NCBI RefSeq assembly: GCF_014649495.1 | Contig: NZ_BMTD01000023.1 | Location: 1 to 64,000, forward strand | DNA: 64,000 nucleotides | Direction: 5' to 3' | Source of the DNA: Streptomyces filipinensis | GTDB lineage: Bacteria > Actinomycetota > Actinomycetes > Streptomycetales > Streptomycetaceae | Shown here: piece after piece, positions 16,193 through 23,557 of the stretch | Numbering within the stretch: the stretch's first letter is position 1 | How the letters are laid out: each line of letters begins with the position of its first letter | Made by a program: the position numbers and the translations under genes | Notes under the pieces: model-generated | Database searches by the model: none | What the model was told of the DNA's origin: nothing | The model's input: only the letters and a program-made list of their open reading frames with translations

Positions 16193-17148
16193 CAGTCCAT
16201 ACCCGGGTCCTTGATCAGGGCCATTTCCTTCAGCCACGTCCACTCCTTGCTCCGAGGTGTGATGCGCAGGCGCAGGCACGCGTACAGCGCGTCGAGGTAT
16301 TCGGCGGTACTGGGGGCCCGCACACCTGCCGCGCGTGCTTCGGCGCGCCGCGCGACCACCGTCCGCGCCAGCTCGTCGGCCAGTTCCAGGGCGCCGGCGG
16401 AGACCTCACCCGCGGACACCTTCAGATGGCGGCGGGCGATGTCCACCAGCTGTGACGCGTCCGGCGCCGGCAGTGTCACGGTGAGGCAGCGGCGCAGGAA
16501 CGCCGTCGGAAGTTCCCGTTCCTCGTTCGTCGTCACCACGATGAGTGGAGAGCCGGACGGCCGGGTGGCGGCCTGCCCGCGTTCGACGCTGATCGCGTCG
16601 CCCGTCTCGCTCACGACGAAGGAACGGCAGCCCAGCGGGGACAGCAGGCCGTTGGGTACGTCCGGGTCCGCCTTGTCGATCTCGTCGATGAGGACGACGG
16701 CTCCCGGCCCGGGCGGCCGGCGGTGGCCCGTGGGCATCCGGGGATCGTGAGCCACCCGTTCGACGAGGTTCCGTGCGTGGCCCCGGAGCATGGCGGACCG
16801 CGGGGCCAGAGCCCACCACAGCACGCCGGGTTCGACGTACGCGCGGTCGTCCTCCGCCAGGCGATGGGCCTGGGCATCCGCGAGACGACGCACGAGGTCG
16901 AAGGTCCACAGCAGGTCCCGGGCCTCGGTGCGGGAGGTGACGACGTGCTCGTAGTACCGCCAGTTGCGCCGGTACGCCGCGTAGGACGCGAAGGAGGACT
17001 TCCCCGTGCCCGGTTCGCCGCGCAGCAGGAGCGGCCTCCCGGTGGCGAGGGCCACCTTGACGGCCAGACGCAGCTGTTCCGACGGGACGTACGTCCTTCC
17101 GTCGCGCGCGTCCGGACCGGCCATGCCGTCGATGGGGCCTGTCGTCAC
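16192..17148 (-). CDS. MoxR-family AAA+ ATPase
   Basis: A 318-residue AAA+ ATPase. Walker A GEPGTGKS is at 44-51, Walker B VVLIDEIDKADPD at 151-163, sensor 1 VVTTNEERELP at 204-214, and an arginine pair FLRRC at 217-221 is suited to the arginine finger. MoxR proteins remodel or chaperone partner proteins, usually with a vWA protein, which is the next gene here. The GTG at 17148 follows a GGGAG RBS by eight bases. It lies 16 bases after the TIR gene stop. In the MoxR-vWA class of predicted conflict systems this pair is thought to gate an effector; that role is inferred from context. Confidence 0.88.
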   Translation of the reverse strand: MTTGPIDGMAGPDARDGRTYVPSEQLRLAVKVALATGRPLLLRGEPGTGKSSFASYAAYRRNWRYYEHVVTSRTEARDLLWTFDLVRRLADAQAHRLAEDDRAYVEPGVLWWALAPRSAMLRGHARNLVERVAHDPRMPTGHRRPPGPGAVVLIDEIDKADPDVPNGLLSPLGCRSFVVSETGDAISVERGQAATRPSGSPLIVVTTNEERELPTAFLRRCLTVTLPAPDASQLVDIARRHLKVSAGEVSAGALELADELARTVVARRAEARAAGVRAPSTAEYLDALYACLRLRITPRSKEWTWLKEMALIKDPGMD

Positions 17149-17164
17149 AGTGCGGACTCCCTCG

Positions 17165-18415
17165 TCATGCTCCGGCCCTCTTCATCAGCATCTCCATGGC
17201 CTTCGCCGCCCGTTCCGCGTCGGACTCGTCCTTCGCCCTCATGGCGGGCCGCAACACCTTCAGCCAGTCCAGACCCAGGTCGGCAGCCCATTCGTGGTCC
17301 CGCGACGGGTGGCCGGTGAGAACCACGATGTTCAGCCAGCGGAACCGGTCACTGAGCTCGGTGACCAGGACTCCCACGTCGTCCAGGGGCACGCTCTGCG
17401 GGTCGATGACGAGATACACGACCTCGTTCGCGAAAGGCTCCGCGTCGTCGAGGGGATCGTCCTCGCGCAGGTGGGCGAGCTGCCTGATGGCGTCCTCGCA
17501 CGCGGCCATGAACTCCTCCTGCTGACCCTCCCCGGCCACGAGGCTCACCGTCTCGAACCAGTGGCTGTACGAGCAGCAGGCCGCCCGGTCTATGTACTGC
17601 CCCGCGGTGGCCGGGCTCGCGGTGTTCAGCGCCGCGACCACGCGGCCGTTCGAGGGCAGCAGCCACCTGGCCGCCTCGGCGTCGATCCACACGGGCCGGA
17701 GCAATCGCCCGAGCCGCGGCAGGTCGGCCGTCCCGATCTTCCCGACGAGGCGGGTGAGCGCCTCGTGGACCCGTTCGCTGTCCCGGTGGCCGAGGAGCTG
17801 GTGGGCGACGCAGCGGCGCCCTTCGTGCGCCGTCGGGAAGTGCCGGTCGTCGTTCGCGGTGAGCAGCCGCGCCGCGGCGTGCAGGGGGTCCTCGGGGACG
17901 CCATTCAGGTAGCAGACGATGTCCTCGGTCCAGTTCCTCATCCGCGACAGCTCGGCGCTGTCCCGGACGAGGTCGGGGATCCGCGGGAGCAGGCCGACGA
18001 CCCGTGAGGCGATTCTCCTCGGGGTCCCGCCTCGCTTGCCGGGATGCTGGACGAGGTACTGCAGCGCGGAGAGCTGCGACAGCTCCGACCTTCGGACGTC
18101 CGCCGGCGCGATGTCCTGGAGCAGGACGGGAATCAGGGTGACCGGCGAGCCGAGGGCCCGGCGCCAGAGAAGGAAGTTCGCCTCCCTGCGCACCCAGGTC
18201 GACTTCATGGCGGCGGAGCTGAGCAGGATCACCGCCGCATCGCATTCGGCCACCCAGTGGTAGAGAACGGACCGCCAGTCGTCCCCCGGCTGCAGCGCGT
18301 CCATGTCGACCTTGACGGTCCAGCCCTTCTCCTCAAGGGCGGCCTGGACGGCCTGGCGCACCGCATTGGCGTTCGCGTCCCCTCGTGAGCTGTGGCTGAT
18401 GAAGACCATCACCAT
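17165..18415 (-). CDS. TIR-domain protein with a long uncharacterised C-terminal region
   Basis: A 416-residue protein, first gene of the operon. The TIR domain covers about 1-135: VFISHSSRGD at the start, LQPGDDWRSVLYHWVAECDAAVILLSS in the middle, and STWVRREANFLLW with Trp74 and Glu78 where TIR NADases carry their catalytic glutamate. The enzyme may therefore cleave or cyclise NAD+. Residues 140-416 match nothing I recognise; they end in a Rossmann-like stretch (EVVYLVIDPQS ... LNIVVLTGHPSRDHEW). The ATG at 18415 is preferred because GGGGTGG lies just upstream and it begins directly with the TIR strand. An in-frame GTG at 18442 would add nine residues but lies almost on the predicted transcript start. 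Confidence 0.85.
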   Translation of the reverse strand: MVMVFISHSSRGDANANAVRQAVQAALEEKGWTVKVDMDALQPGDDWRSVLYHWVAECDAAVILLSSAAMKSTWVRREANFLLWRRALGSPVTLIPVLLQDIAPADVRRSELSQLSALQYLVQHPGKRGGTPRRIASRVVGLLPRIPDLVRDSAELSRMRNWTEDIVCYLNGVPEDPLHAAARLLTANDDRHFPTAHEGRRCVAHQLLGHRDSERVHEALTRLVGKIGTADLPRLGRLLRPVWIDAEAARWLLPSNGRVVAALNTASPATAGQYIDRAACCSYSHWFETVSLVAGEGQQEEFMAACEDAIRQLAHLREDDPLDDAEPFANEVVYLVIDPQSVPLDDVGVLVTELSDRFRWLNIVVLTGHPSRDHEWAADLGLDWLKVLRPAMRAKDESDAERAAKAMEMLMKRAGA

Positions 18416-18453
18416 CGAACGCCGACCACCCCGCCTGTCCACCTGGTGCGACG

Positions 18454-18483
18454 AGATTCCCAGCTCCTGGCTCCTGCAGTCAA
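18454..18483 (-). promoter_or_regulatory. Predicted promoter of the TIR-MoxR-vWA-caspase operon
   Basis: Read on the minus strand, TTGACT (18483-18478) is followed after 18 bases by GAATCT (18459-18454). This would give a transcript start near 18447 and a roughly 30-base leader carrying GGGGTGG before the ATG at 18415. The -10 box is imperfect. Confidence 0.35.
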
Positions 18484-18558
18484 TCGGAACAGGACTTTTG
18501 ACGGTTCATCACGAAAACGGGGGCGGCCGGGGTGCCGGTTCGCTAGGCTCCCGAGCCG

Positions 18559-19644
18559 ATGACATCGCAGCCGCGCAGCAGACCGCTCATAGCGGTGGTC
18601 GGCAGTATCGAGCCCGACAGCCGCATCACCCCACCGATCAAGGCGGCAGACGGCGCACGCGCGGCCTGCCGCGCGCTGGGCGGCGAACTGGCGAGGGCGG
18701 GCTGCGATCTCGCTGTCTTCTCGAGCAAGCCGCACTATGCCGAACCCCACGTGGTCGAGGGCTATGCGGCGCCCGGCGGTGAGGGGCGGTCCGGCGTCGT
18801 CTTCGCGCACGTTCCCCGGCAGCGCGACCTCGGGTTCGCGCTTCCCGAGGGAAGCCCCGCCGAACTGAGGACGGTCAGGGACAGCAGCACCGAGTGGGAG
18901 GTCTCCTTCTACCGCACCCTCCTGTCCTGCGACGGCGTGATCCTGATCGGTGGCGGACAGTCCACCCGTGCCGCCGGCGTGGTGGCGATGTCGCAGCGGA
19001 TCCCGGTGCTGCCCGTGGCCGCGTTCGGCGGCGGTGCCAGCCTGGTGTGGGCCAACCTGGACAAGGTGCGCAACGACACCCTCGACGAGGACATCTCCCT
19101 CCTGGGCGGCGACTGGACCGAGGCCTCGGCCGCCGAGCTGACAGCCTGCCTGTTGCGACAGCGGGACCGGCGCCTGGCAGCCCGGCGACGGGAGGAGGAA
19201 GGGCTGCACCAGCGGGTGGTGCGGGAGAGACTCGGACTCGGCGTGGCCGTTCTCTTCGTGCTCGCCTCCCTCGTGGCCCTGGTGCTGGCGGGGGACCCCG
19301 GGCCCGCCGACGGCCGTTCCCTGGCGACCCTGGTGAGCGCGCCGCTGCTGGCGTCCATGGGCGGAGCGATCATTCGCAACTCCTTCGAGGCGAACGCCCG
19401 CGGACTGCTCGCGGCCGTCCGAGGGCTGGGCGCGGGGCTCGTCTCCGTCTTTCTGTACGTGGCCTCCCAGCTCCTCGCGCTCCCGGGACTCCTGGACCAG
19501 CTCGATGTCCGCAGACTGCTCTTCTTCGTGATCCCCCTAGGTTTCAGTTCGGGTTTCACTTTCGACCTGGTGTACGAGCGGCTGCGCAACGGCGGCACGC
19601 CGCCGTCGCTGGACCCGCCGCCCGGGACGTCGACCGGTGGGTGA
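18559..19644 (+). CDS. SLOG-type nucleotide-sensor domain fused to membrane segments
   Basis: A 361-residue protein divergent from the TIR operon. Residues 8-200 look like a SLOG (LOG/SMF-related Rossmann) domain: IAVVGSIEPDSRITPPI at the first strand, CDGVILIGGGQSTRAAGVVA at 124-143, and a late DEDISLLGGDW segment. A charged linker (200-223) leads to about four hydrophobic segments (about 224-245, 257-273, 288-308, 319-337). SLOG domains bind NAD-derived nucleotides in Thoeris and related systems (family knowledge), so a nucleotide-gated membrane effector is plausible. No RBS is visible and TAGGCT lies nine bases before the ATG, so the message may be leaderless. Its divergent placement suggests it belongs to the same system. 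Confidence 0.75.
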   Translation: MTSQPRSRPLIAVVGSIEPDSRITPPIKAADGARAACRALGGELARAGCDLAVFSSKPHYAEPHVVEGYAAPGGEGRSGVVFAHVPRQRDLGFALPEGSPAELRTVRDSSTEWEVSFYRTLLSCDGVILIGGGQSTRAAGVVAMSQRIPVLPVAAFGGGASLVWANLDKVRNDTLDEDISLLGGDWTEASAAELTACLLRQRDRRLAARRREEEGLHQRVVRERLGLGVAVLFVLASLVALVLAGDPGPADGRSLATLVSAPLLASMGGAIIRNSFEANARGLLAAVRGLGAGLVSVFLYVASQLLALPGLLDQLDVRRLLFFVIPLGFSSGFTFDLVYERLRNGGTPPSLDPPPGTSTGG

Positions 19645-19803
19645 CCCGGCGCTCCGGCGCTCCCGGGCCCGCGGAGCCGGGCAGGTGATCGCTCGGCCGC
19701 ACGACCCTGGCGGCATGGAGACCAGGCCGGGCGGGCCCCGGTCGAAGGCCCCGCCTGTGGACCGGCGCGAACATCAGTGCTCCGGACATGGCAGGCTTGG
19801 GGC

Positions 19804-20490
19804 ATGGCCGTGCAGATCAACCCCAGCATCCTGTCCGCCGACTTCGCCCGCCTCGCGGAGGAGGCCAAGGCGGTCCAAGGCGCCGACTGGCTCCATGTCG
19901 ACGTCATGGACAACCACTTCGTCCCGAACCTCACGCTCGGCGTGCCGGTCGTGGAGTCCCTGGCCCGCGCGACGGACACCCCGCTGGACTGCCACCTGAT
20001 GATCGAGGACCCCGACCGCTGGGCGCCCCAGTACGTCGAGGCGGGCGCGTCCTCCGTCACCTTCCACGTGGAGGCCGCCGCGGCCCCCGTCCGGCTCGCC
20101 CGGGAGATCCGTGCCAAGGGCGCCCGCGCGTCCATGGCGCTCAAGCCCGCGACGCCGATCGAGCCGTTCGAGGACCTCCTGCCGGAACTCGACATGCTGC
20201 TGATCATGACGGTCGAGCCCGGCTTCGGCGGCCAGGCCTTCCTCGACATCATGCTGCCCAAGATCCGCCGCACCCGTGAGCTGATCAACAAGCACGGCCT
20301 GCAGCTGTGGCTCCAGGTGGACGGCGGTGTCTCGGCCTCGACCATCGAGCGGTGCGCGGACGCGGGAGCGGACGTGTTCGTGGCCGGCTCGGCCGTGTAC
20401 GGGGCGAAGGACCCGGCGGATGCGGTCCACGCACTGCGCGCACAGGCGGCGGCGGCCACCGCCAAAGCGTCCTGGGCATGCGACCACTGA
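19804..20490 (+). CDS. rpe: Ribulose-phosphate 3-epimerase
   Basis: A 228-residue TIM-barrel enzyme that interconverts ribulose 5-phosphate and xylulose 5-phosphate in the pentose phosphate pathway. NPSILSADFARL at the start, LHVDVMDNHFVPNLTLG with the metal-binding His/Asp pair, CHLMIEDP, MTVEPGFGGQ and LQVDGGVS are the family motifs in order. The ATG at 19804 begins MAVQINPS; an in-frame codon nine residues upstream lacks family support. This is the right-hand flank of the accessory cassette and returns to the conserved gene order. Confidence 0.96.
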   Translation: MAVQINPSILSADFARLAEEAKAVQGADWLHVDVMDNHFVPNLTLGVPVVESLARATDTPLDCHLMIEDPDRWAPQYVEAGASSVTFHVEAAAAPVRLAREIRAKGARASMALKPATPIEPFEDLLPELDMLLIMTVEPGFGGQAFLDIMLPKIRRTRELINKHGLQLWLQVDGGVSASTIERCADAGADVFVAGSAVYGAKDPADAVHALRAQAAAATAKASWACDH

Positions 20491-20580
20491 GCCACAGGTA
20501 CATGAACGGTTAAGTGAACGGCGCCCTTCAGGGCGGATCAGTCGCCCCGAATCTGCAAGGATGAACGGCGAATCCAGAGT

Positions 20581-21624
20581 GTGAACAGCAGTGAGGAGAT
20601 CGCCGTGTCGGGTATGTCGGCGGGCCGGTCAGCCATGCGGATGGGACCCGCTGAGCTGGTGCAGGCGGCGGCCATGGCCCGCCGCTTCTACCTCGAGGGC
20701 AAGTCCAAGATCCAGATCGCGGAGGAGTTCGGCGTCAGCCGCTTCAAGGTGGCACGGGTCCTGGAGACGGCTCTCGAACGGGATCTCGTGCGCATCGAGA
20801 TCCGTGTCCCGGCCGAGCTGGACGCCGAGCGCTCCGACGCGCTCCGCGCCCGCTACGGCCTGAGGCACGCCGTCGTGGTCGAGTCCCCGGCCGAGGCCGA
20901 GGAGACCCCTGACCCCGAGAACCTCGGCGAGGTCGCCGCCGACCTGCTCGGCGAGCTCGTCAACGAGGGGGACGTGCTCGGGCTGGCCTGGGGCCGGTCC
21001 ACCATTCACATGGCGGCGGCGCTCGACCGGCTGCCGCCCTGCACGGTCGTGCAGCTGACGGGTGTGTACGACGCCGGCACCTCGGAGCGCGGCTCGGTCG
21101 AGGCCGTGCGCCGCGCGGCCCAGGTGTCGGGCGGCGACGCCCACCCCATCTACGCGCCGATGCTGCTGCCGGACGCGGCCACCGCGGTGGCGCTGCGCAG
21201 CCAGACCGGGCTCGCCCGTGCCTTCGAGTACTTCGACAAGGTCACGGTCGCCTGTGTCTCCATCGGCTCCTGGGAGCCGGGCATCTCGACCGTGCACGAC
21301 ATGCTCAGCGACGAGGAGCGCGCCCACTACGCCTCGCTCGGGGTCGCCGCCGAGATGGCCGCGCACCTCTTCGACGCCGAGGGGCGCCGGATCGGGCGTG
21401 ACCTGGGGGAGCGGTGCATCACGGTCAAGGCCGACCAGCTGCGCCGTATCCCGGAGGTCGTGGCGATCGCCGGCGGGCAGCGCAAGGCGTCCGCGATCGA
21501 CGCGGTGCTGCGCTCCGGGCTGGTCACCAGCCTGGTCACGGACACCTCCGCCGCGGACTACCTGATGACGGCCGGCCCGACTCCGAAGCCCGCGCTCAGC
21601 CGCTCGGACCCCGACGGGGCCTGA
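20581..21624 (+). CDS. SorC/DeoR-type sugar-binding transcriptional regulator
   Basis: A 347-residue regulator. The N-terminal helix-turn-helix (about 38-62) contains KSKIQIAEEFGVSRFKVARVLE. The C-terminal effector-binding domain (about 75-330) is of the SorC sugar-phosphate-binding type, with VLGLAWGRSTIHMAAAL and IAGGQRKASAIDAVLRSGLVTSLVTD. It lies 90 bases after rpe in the same direction, so a pentose phosphate effector is a reasonable guess but unproven. An alternative start, GTG at 20605, has a better RBS (GAGGAGA at 20593-20599) and would give 339 residues. A hairpin terminator follows at 21709-21740. Confidence 0.88.
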   Translation: MNSSEEIAVSGMSAGRSAMRMGPAELVQAAAMARRFYLEGKSKIQIAEEFGVSRFKVARVLETALERDLVRIEIRVPAELDAERSDALRARYGLRHAVVVESPAEAEETPDPENLGEVAADLLGELVNEGDVLGLAWGRSTIHMAAALDRLPPCTVVQLTGVYDAGTSERGSVEAVRRAAQVSGGDAHPIYAPMLLPDAATAVALRSQTGLARAFEYFDKVTVACVSIGSWEPGISTVHDMLSDEERAHYASLGVAAEMAAHLFDAEGRRIGRDLGERCITVKADQLRRIPEVVAIAGGQRKASAIDAVLRSGLVTSLVTDTSAADYLMTAGPTPKPALSRSDPDGA

Positions 21625-21708
21625 GGGGCCGCACAGGGGCCTCGCGGCGGCGCCGTGACGCTCGGACCCGGTGAGCCGCGTCGACACGGCCCACGCCGGG
21701 GGACGTCC

Positions 21709-21740
21709 GCCGGCCCGCCACCGTCCGGTGGTGGGCCGGC
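21709..21740 (+). terminator. Terminator after the SorC-type regulator
   Basis: A 14-bp stem with one G-U pair (21709-21722 with 21727-21740) and a GTCC loop lies 85 bases after the stop. The stretch 21625-22049 holds otherwise only this hairpin and the short repeats described next; I see no gene in it. Confidence 0.75.
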
Positions 21741-21910
21741 GTAGGGGCGCCGGTCCGCCTTCACGGCGGCTGCTCATGGTGGGGCTCTGTCGTCCAGCGG
21801 CTGGGCGGCCGGGCGGTCGGGCCGTTGGCGGGCTGGGCCGTTGGTCACTGGGCGGACTGGCGTGGCTGGACAGCCATGGCAGCCGTGGCGCTGAGAGGCC
21901 TCACGGGTCA

Positions 21911-21994
21911 GTGGCGCTGGTCGTGGGTGGGATGCCGTGGCGGTGCTGGTCGTGGGCGGGATGCCCCGGTGGTGCCGGTCGTGGGCGGCCCGCC
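21911..21994 (+). repeat. Three imperfect direct repeats of about 29 bp
   Basis: The units at about 21911-21936, 21937-21965 and 21966-21994 share the core GGTCGTGGGCGG and end in GCC. They lie upstream of the repeat-rich RNase gene. The surrounding 21780-22049 is a G-rich simple-sequence region with no supported gene. Confidence 0.6.
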
Positions 21995-22049
21995 GTGGCG
22001 GGGACGGCCGTGTGCGGGACAGCCGCGGCGGGGGCGGACGCGACAGGAC

Positions 22050-23090
22050 ATGCGTGGCAGCATCGTCGGCATGCTGCCGCGGTACGTCCCCCACGCGCCC
22101 AGAAGGTCCCTGGCACCGCCCCCTGGGCAGAACCTGCCGCCGTCCCACACCCCCTGGCGGCCGCCACCGCCGGCCCACATGCCCGGGCCGTGCTCCACGC
22201 CGGCCCTCACGCTGAGGCCGTCCCTGCCGCCCGACCCCGCGTCCAGGCCGCTCGGCACGCCTCTCCACGCACCCCCACCGTCCCTGCCGCCTGGCCCTGC
22301 ACCTGCGCCCAGCCCGCTCCTCACGCCACCCCACGCACCCACACCGCCCCTGCCGCCTACCCACCCGTCCATGCCGACCCCCGCGCCGCCCCGCGCGTCC
22401 GAACGAACCCTGGCACCGCCCCGCGGGCCCGAAGAGGCCCCGGCACCGCCCCGCGCGGTGCGGGGGACCCCGGCACCGCCCCGCGCGCCCAAACGGACCC
22501 TGACACTGCCCCGCGCGCCCCAACGGGCACTGCCCCGCGGGCCCGAAGAGGCCCCGGCGCTGCCCCGCGGGCCCAAGGGGACCCCGGCGCTGCCCCGTGG
22601 GCCCGAAGAGGTCCCGGCACCGTCCCGTGCGGGCAAAGAGACCCCCGTACCGCCCCGTGCGTCCAAGCGGGCCCAGGCGCTGACCCCTGTGCTCGCCGGG
22701 CTGCTGGCGTTCGTGCTTGCGGTGCTGCTCGGCGGATGCTCGTCCGGGGCGCACTCGGGCCCGGGCACGCGTCCGTCCGCTACCGGCGTTTCCGGCCCGG
22801 CGTGGGCGCACGGAATGGCCACGGTCAGGGAGGCCCAGCTGCCGGCCGGGGCCCGCGGGACGCTCGCCCTGATCGACAAGGGCGGCCCCTACCCGTACGC
22901 CAGGGACGGTGTCGTCTTCGGGAACTTCGAGGGCAGGCTGCCGAGGCACCAGCGCGGCTACTACCACGAGTACACCGTCACGACGCCCGGCTCCCACGAT
23001 CGCGGGGCCCGGCGCATCGTCACCGGTCAGGGCGGGGAGATCTACTACACCGATGATCACTACAACTCGTTCCGGGCGGTGCTGAGATGA
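22050..23090 (+). CDS. RNase Sa/T1-family ribonuclease with repeat-rich N-terminus and membrane anchor
   Basis: The last 85 residues are a guanyl-specific ribonuclease of the RNase Sa/N1 type: GPYPYARDGVVFGNFE, RGYYHEYTVTTPG, DRGARRIVTG and YYTDDHYNSF, keeping the catalytic Glu, two Arg and His. Before it lies a hydrophobic stretch VLAGLLAFVLAVLLGG ending in a lipobox-like LGGC, so the enzyme is probably exported and lipid-anchored or membrane-anchored. Upstream is a Pro/Arg-rich region made of ten-residue repeats. The start is uncertain: ATG at 22050 has a weak AGGA, and ATG at 22371 is the latest ATG before the hydrophobic segment. The stop overlaps the barstar ATG (ATGA), the expected toxin-inhibitor coupling. 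Confidence 0.65.
   Translation: MRGSIVGMLPRYVPHAPRRSLAPPPGQNLPPSHTPWRPPPPAHMPGPCSTPALTLRPSLPPDPASRPLGTPLHAPPPSLPPGPAPAPSPLLTPPHAPTPPLPPTHPSMPTPAPPRASERTLAPPRGPEEAPAPPRAVRGTPAPPRAPKRTLTLPRAPQRALPRGPEEAPALPRGPKGTPALPRGPEEVPAPSRAGKETPVPPRASKRAQALTPVLAGLLAFVLAVLLGGCSSGAHSGPGTRPSATGVSGPAWAHGMATVREAQLPAGARGTLALIDKGGPYPYARDGVVFGNFEGRLPRHQRGYYHEYTVTTPGSHDRGARRIVTGQGGEIYYTDDHYNSFRAVLR
22384..22676 (+). repeat. 30-bp coding repeat array in the RNase gene
   Basis: About ten units begin near 22384, 22413, 22443, 22473, 22503, 22527, 22557, 22587, 22617 and 22647. Each carries (G/A)C(A/G)C(C/T)GCCCCG and encodes a version of the peptide APPRGPEEAP. One unit is 24 bp and the rest are about 30 bp, so all length changes keep the reading frame, which supports translation. 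More degenerate Pro-rich sequence extends upstream to about 22098. Confidence 0.8.
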
Positions 23091-23425
23091 ACGAAGACCC
23101 GACAGAGCTGACGCGGAGGCTCGTCGTGACCCTGGACCTCGACGGCGTCACCGACAAGGCCGCCCTGATGGACCGCACCGCGCGGGCCCTCACGCTGCCC
23201 GACTGGTTCGGCCGCAACTGGGACGCCCTGGTCGACTCCCTCTCCGACCACGGCGTCTGGCCCGAGGGAGCCGTCGAACAGGGGCTGCTGATCGTGATCC
23301 GCGGCTGGCAGCCGTACGCCGAGGCGAATCCGGGTGAGTGGCGGACCGCCCAGGATGTGTTCGCCGAGGCGGTGGACCGGACGCCCACGCTCGCCGTAGT
23401 CCTGGCCCTTGGAGGATCCTCCTAG
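23087..23425 (+). CDS. Barstar-family ribonuclease inhibitor
   Basis: A 112-residue cytoplasmic inhibitor of the barstar family, which blocks barnase/RNase Sa-type enzymes by covering the active site. The hallmark segment LPDWFGRNWDALVDSLSD is at about 37-54, and VVTLDLDGV precedes it. Its ATG overlaps the RNase stop (ATGA), so inhibitor and enzyme are made together. This protects the producer from enzyme that folds before export. The pair resembles Streptomyces RNase Sa with its inhibitor. The predicted partner is the adjacent enzyme. Confidence 0.92.
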   Translation: MNEDPTELTRRLVVTLDLDGVTDKAALMDRTARALTLPDWFGRNWDALVDSLSDHGVWPEGAVEQGLLIVIRGWQPYAEANPGEWRTAQDVFAEAVDRTPTLAVVLALGGSS

Positions 23426-23557
23426 GTGATCGGTGCTCACCCTGGAGGTTCTGCAGGGGCGTCACAACGGCCCCGACATGGGAGAATGAAGTACGTGCTC
23501 TTTCCCCCTGGCGCACCCGTCCGGGGGTCACCTCTGATCGACTGGGATGTGCAGCAC

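Noticed and set aside
12495..19644. Prophage or integrative element origin of the accessory cassette
   Set aside because: No integrase, transposase, att repeats, tRNA or phage structural genes flank it, and its base composition looks like that of its neighbours.
22384..22676. CRISPR array
   Set aside because: The repeats are contiguous coding units without unique spacers and no cas genes are nearby.
21671..23056. Alternative plus-strand frame overlapping the RNase gene
   Set aside because: It reads through the RNase domain in the wrong frame and has no motif, while the RNase and barstar frames are linked by an ATGA overlap.
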